Assembly: GCF_003026475.1 (NCBI RefSeq) | Contig: NZ_PYMC01000002.1 | Location: forward strand, 248,001 to 312,000 | From: Photobacterium lipolyticum | Lineage (GTDB): Bacteria; Pseudomonadota; Gammaproteobacteria; Enterobacterales; Vibrionaceae | DNA: 64,000 bases | Reading direction: 5' to 3' | Shown: positions 62,003 to 64,000 of the stretch, piece after piece | How positions within the stretch are numbered: the stretch's first letter is position 1 | Layout of the letters: every line of letters starts with the position of its first letter | Notes under the pieces: model-generated | Seen by the model: the letters and a program-made list of their open reading frames with translations, nothing else | The model's database searches: none | What the model was told of the DNA's origin: nothing | Made by a program: the position numbers and the translations under genes

Positions 62003-64000
62003 GTGCGACGTGAAGTCGTATGAAGCGCTGTTCACCGCTTAACGAGTGAACCATCTGTATCACCAGATGAACCTAGGAGCCTGAATAAAGTAGCGGCTCT
62101 GACAATGTAACGAAGATAGGCCACAGGCCAATCGGGGTCTAAATCGCGAGACGACGACCCTCCTGATAACCACAAATCGGGTGAGTGCTAGGTAGTCAGT
62201 ATGATGAACATATGTGAACCTGCGTAAGGCGCGTTATCCTTGCAAACAGCGGAAGTGGTTAACACGCTGTAGCCAAAAGGCACGAGAGTTGGAAAGAGAT
62301 TGCCCCATGCTCTTTCGTGATCGCTAAGCTCTCCGCTCCATAGCTGGCATCTACCCTGACATTGCGCGACATACGGAACACGGTAAGCCTGTATTACTCC
62401 CTCTGGGAAAGCCTACATAGCCGATAGTGATGCAGGTATAGGAGGTCGGAGAAAGCAAAGGTTGCATTGTAACGATGCAGATACAGACTCATGTCTGAGC
62501 ACGAAAGTGCGCCCACTTCCGACTGGTTTCCCGTTGCGAGAGAATTTGAAGAACTTCATTCAAGGAGAAACGCAAATGATGATTTCAAAAGAGATTAGTG
62601 CCTCTCCTGACAGCGCTCAATGGCAGTCAATCGACTGGAAATCCGTTGAGTCGCATGTATTAAAGCTTCAGATGCGTATCGCAAAGGCAACTAGAGAAGG
62701 TAAACACGGCAAGGCGAAAGCCTTGCAATGGTTACTAACGCACTCTCGTTCAGCAAAACTTCTTGCTGTTAAACGAGTGTCGCAAAACAAAGGCAGTAAA
62801 ACGCCAGGAATAGACGGTGTCATCTGGAACACAGATGCACGCCGCATGAAAGCAGTCAATCAATTGAGCAGAAAGGCATACAGAGCCAAACCGCTCAAGC
62901 GTATTTACATCCCCAAAAAGAATGGCAAGCTTCGACCGCTGGGTATCCCGTGCCTGATTGACAGGGCGCAGCAAGCGCTCCACCTTCTTGCACTAGAGCC
63001 AGTGTCAGAAACACTTGCCGACCCTAACAGCTATGGGTTTAGATCAAACCGCAGCACTGCAGACGCAGTCGATCAGTGCTTCAAATGTTTGGCTCTAAAG
63101 AAATCAGCCCAATGGGTACTCGAGGGAGATATCAAAGCCTGTTTCGACAAGATCGGTCATCAGTGGCTTCTTGATAACATCGCTGTAGACAAGCGTATGT
63201 TGGAACAATGGTTAAAGTCTGGCTTTATGGACAAAGGGCTGTTTTATCGCACCGACGAGGGTACACCACAAGGCGGGATCATATCTCCCACCTTGATGCT
63301 AATGACTCTTGCAGGTCTTGAGCAGCACATAAAGTCCACTGCGTTCAAACTGGGTGCTAGAGCCAACTTTATTGGGTACGCTGACGATTTCGTCGTCACT
63401 TGCGCTTCAAAGGAAGTGCTGGAGAACGATATCAAACCGTTGATTGCTGACTTCTTAGCGGAACGAGGCTTAACACTATCCGAAGAGAAAACGCACATCA
63501 CTCACATCAACGATGGCTTTGACTTCTTGGGTTTTAACCATAGGAAGTACAAAGGAAAATTACTCATTAAGCCGAGCAAATCCAATACGTTGATGTTCTT
63601 AAGTAATCTGCGTGAACTCATCAAAAAGCACGTAACTCTTCCTGTAAATGATCTTATCAAACTGATAAATCCAAAACTCAGGGGATGGTCGAATTACTAT
63701 CGACACTGCGTCGCGAAACAGGTATTCGGATATGTAGGCCACAAACTATTTCATGCGTTATGGCACTGGGCTAAAAGGTGTCATCCAACAAAATCTAAAA
63801 CTTGGATCGCCCTTAAATACTTCATCAATCGAAAAGGCCAATGGCAATTTCACGGTTGGCAGAAGATCATGGATATGGATTGCCAGTTCAATCTCTTCCA
63901 AATCGCCAAAGTACCAATAGAAAGGCATGTGAAAATCCGAAGTGTGGCAACACCATTCGACCCTCAATACCAAGAATACTTGGCGAAGAGAAAGTCCAAA
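62003..64000 (+). ncRNA. Group II intron, 5' part; continues beyond the right edge
   Basis: The sequence begins with the canonical intron 5' end GTGCGACGTG at 62003. It continues for about 570 bases of non-coding, highly structured sequence (domain I-III region, with stems such as GTGAACC...GGTTCAC-type arms) before a reverse transcriptase gene placed as the domain IV open reading frame. The domain V and 3' end are not in the window. It lies about 265 bases upstream of the helicase start. A small imperfect hairpin (about 61971-61989) precedes the insertion point. Confidence 0.85.
62576..64000 (+). CDS. ltrA: Group II intron reverse transcriptase/maturase, 3' truncated by the window
   Basis: The open frame has AAGGAGAAA before its ATG and runs without a stop for 475 codons to the edge. 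Recognisable reverse-transcriptase blocks are GSKTPGIDGV (RT0/1), RPLGIPCLIDRAQQALHLL, NSYGFRSNRST, VLEGDIKACFDKIGH, EGTPQGGIISPTLM and the active site FIGYADDFVV (Tyr-Ala-Asp-Asp). The final visible residues VATPFDPQYQEYLAKRKSK are the usual link to a C-terminal HNH endonuclease domain, which would lie just outside. It makes cDNA and helps the intron splice. Confidence 0.93.
   Translation, partial: MMISKEISASPDSAQWQSIDWKSVESHVLKLQMRIAKATREGKHGKAKALQWLLTHSRSAKLLAVKRVSQNKGSKTPGIDGVIWNTDARRMKAVNQLSRKAYRAKPLKRIYIPKKNGKLRPLGIPCLIDRAQQALHLLALEPVSETLADPNSYGFRSNRSTADAVDQCFKCLALKKSAQWVLEGDIKACFDKIGHQWLLDNIAVDKRMLEQWLKSGFMDKGLFYRTDEGTPQGGIISPTLMLMTLAGLEQHIKSTAFKLGARANFIGYADDFVVTCASKEVLENDIKPLIADFLAERGLTLSEEKTHITHINDGFDFLGFNHRKYKGKLLIKPSKSNTLMFLSNLRELIKKHVTLPVNDLIKLINPKLRGWSNYYRHCVAKQVFGYVGHKLFHALWHWAKRCHPTKSKTWIALKYFINRKGQWQFHGWQKIMDMDCQFNLFQIAKVPIERHVKIRSVATPFDPQYQEYLAKRKSK

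Noticed and set aside
1..64000. CRISPR arrays, rRNA and tRNA genes
   Set aside because: No regularly spaced repeat series and no recognisable RNA gene was found on reading both strands; a dedicated covariance-model search was not possible.

Overview
The window looks like a piece of a marine gammaproteobacterial chromosome, most likely from the Vibrionaceae (Vibrio, Photobacterium, Grimontia or Enterovibrio type). This is inferred from the style of the housekeeping proteins, the moderate GC of the left half, and a 'tatacccaaa...tttgggtata' intergenic inverted repeat that I associate with that family. No rRNA, tRNA or CRISPR array was found.

Positions 1-35,600 are ordinary chromosome with two accessory-looking operons. 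From the left: a copper/silver efflux operon on the minus strand (small Met/His/Cys-rich protein, CusC-, CusB- and CusA-like); a thioesterase; a coiled-coil membrane protein; a small beta-barrel; 4-hydroxyphenylpyruvate dioxygenase; a CHAD protein; glutathione peroxidase; and an AraC regulator. Then comes a nine-gene minus-strand operon (14,480-23,676). In order of transcription it encodes a LuxE-like acyl-activating enzyme, an IscU/NifU-like scaffold, a NifS-like cysteine desulfurase, a fatty acyl-AMP ligase, an acyl carrier protein, a 39-codon remnant of an FAD oxidoreductase, an MMPL/RND exporter, a LolA-like periplasmic protein and an outer-membrane barrel. This reads as a system that makes and exports an acyl-derived product, possibly involving sulfur or an Fe-S enzyme, and it appears to have lost its oxidoreductase. 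Next are an adenine-deaminase-type enzyme, a potassium channel, an AI-2E family transporter, a SYLF-domain protein and MogA. A Ser/Thr kinase, a (CAA)9 mini-ORF, a lipoprotein and an ECF sigma factor form a translationally coupled operon resembling the PknT/EcfP (ECF43) type. A metallopeptidase-like lipoprotein and a class 3 lipase close the chromosomal part.

From about 35,900 to the right edge the sequence is AT-richer, gene-sparse and rich in mobile elements, which suggests a defence/genomic island. It holds a TPR protein with a C-terminal PD-(D/E)XK nuclease, an unknown membrane-protein pair, an RloC/PrrC-like ATPase with zinc hook and anticodon-nuclease residues, a Septu-like ATPase-HNH pair, several small unknown genes, two convergent secreted proteins, an ISL3-family insertion sequence, a two-gene CoiA-like (zinc finger/coiled-coil plus PD-(D/E)XK) cassette, and a large SF1 helicase-nuclease gene. 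The helicase gene is split by an IS21-family element. A group II intron with its reverse transcriptase runs off the right edge.

The island modules are separated by intergenic stretches that carry strong hairpins and diverged copies of a short repeat, as if cassettes had been stacked there one after another. The best candidates for undescribed biology are the acyl/sulfur operon with its lost flavoprotein, the CoiA-like two-gene cassette, and the TPR-nuclease.
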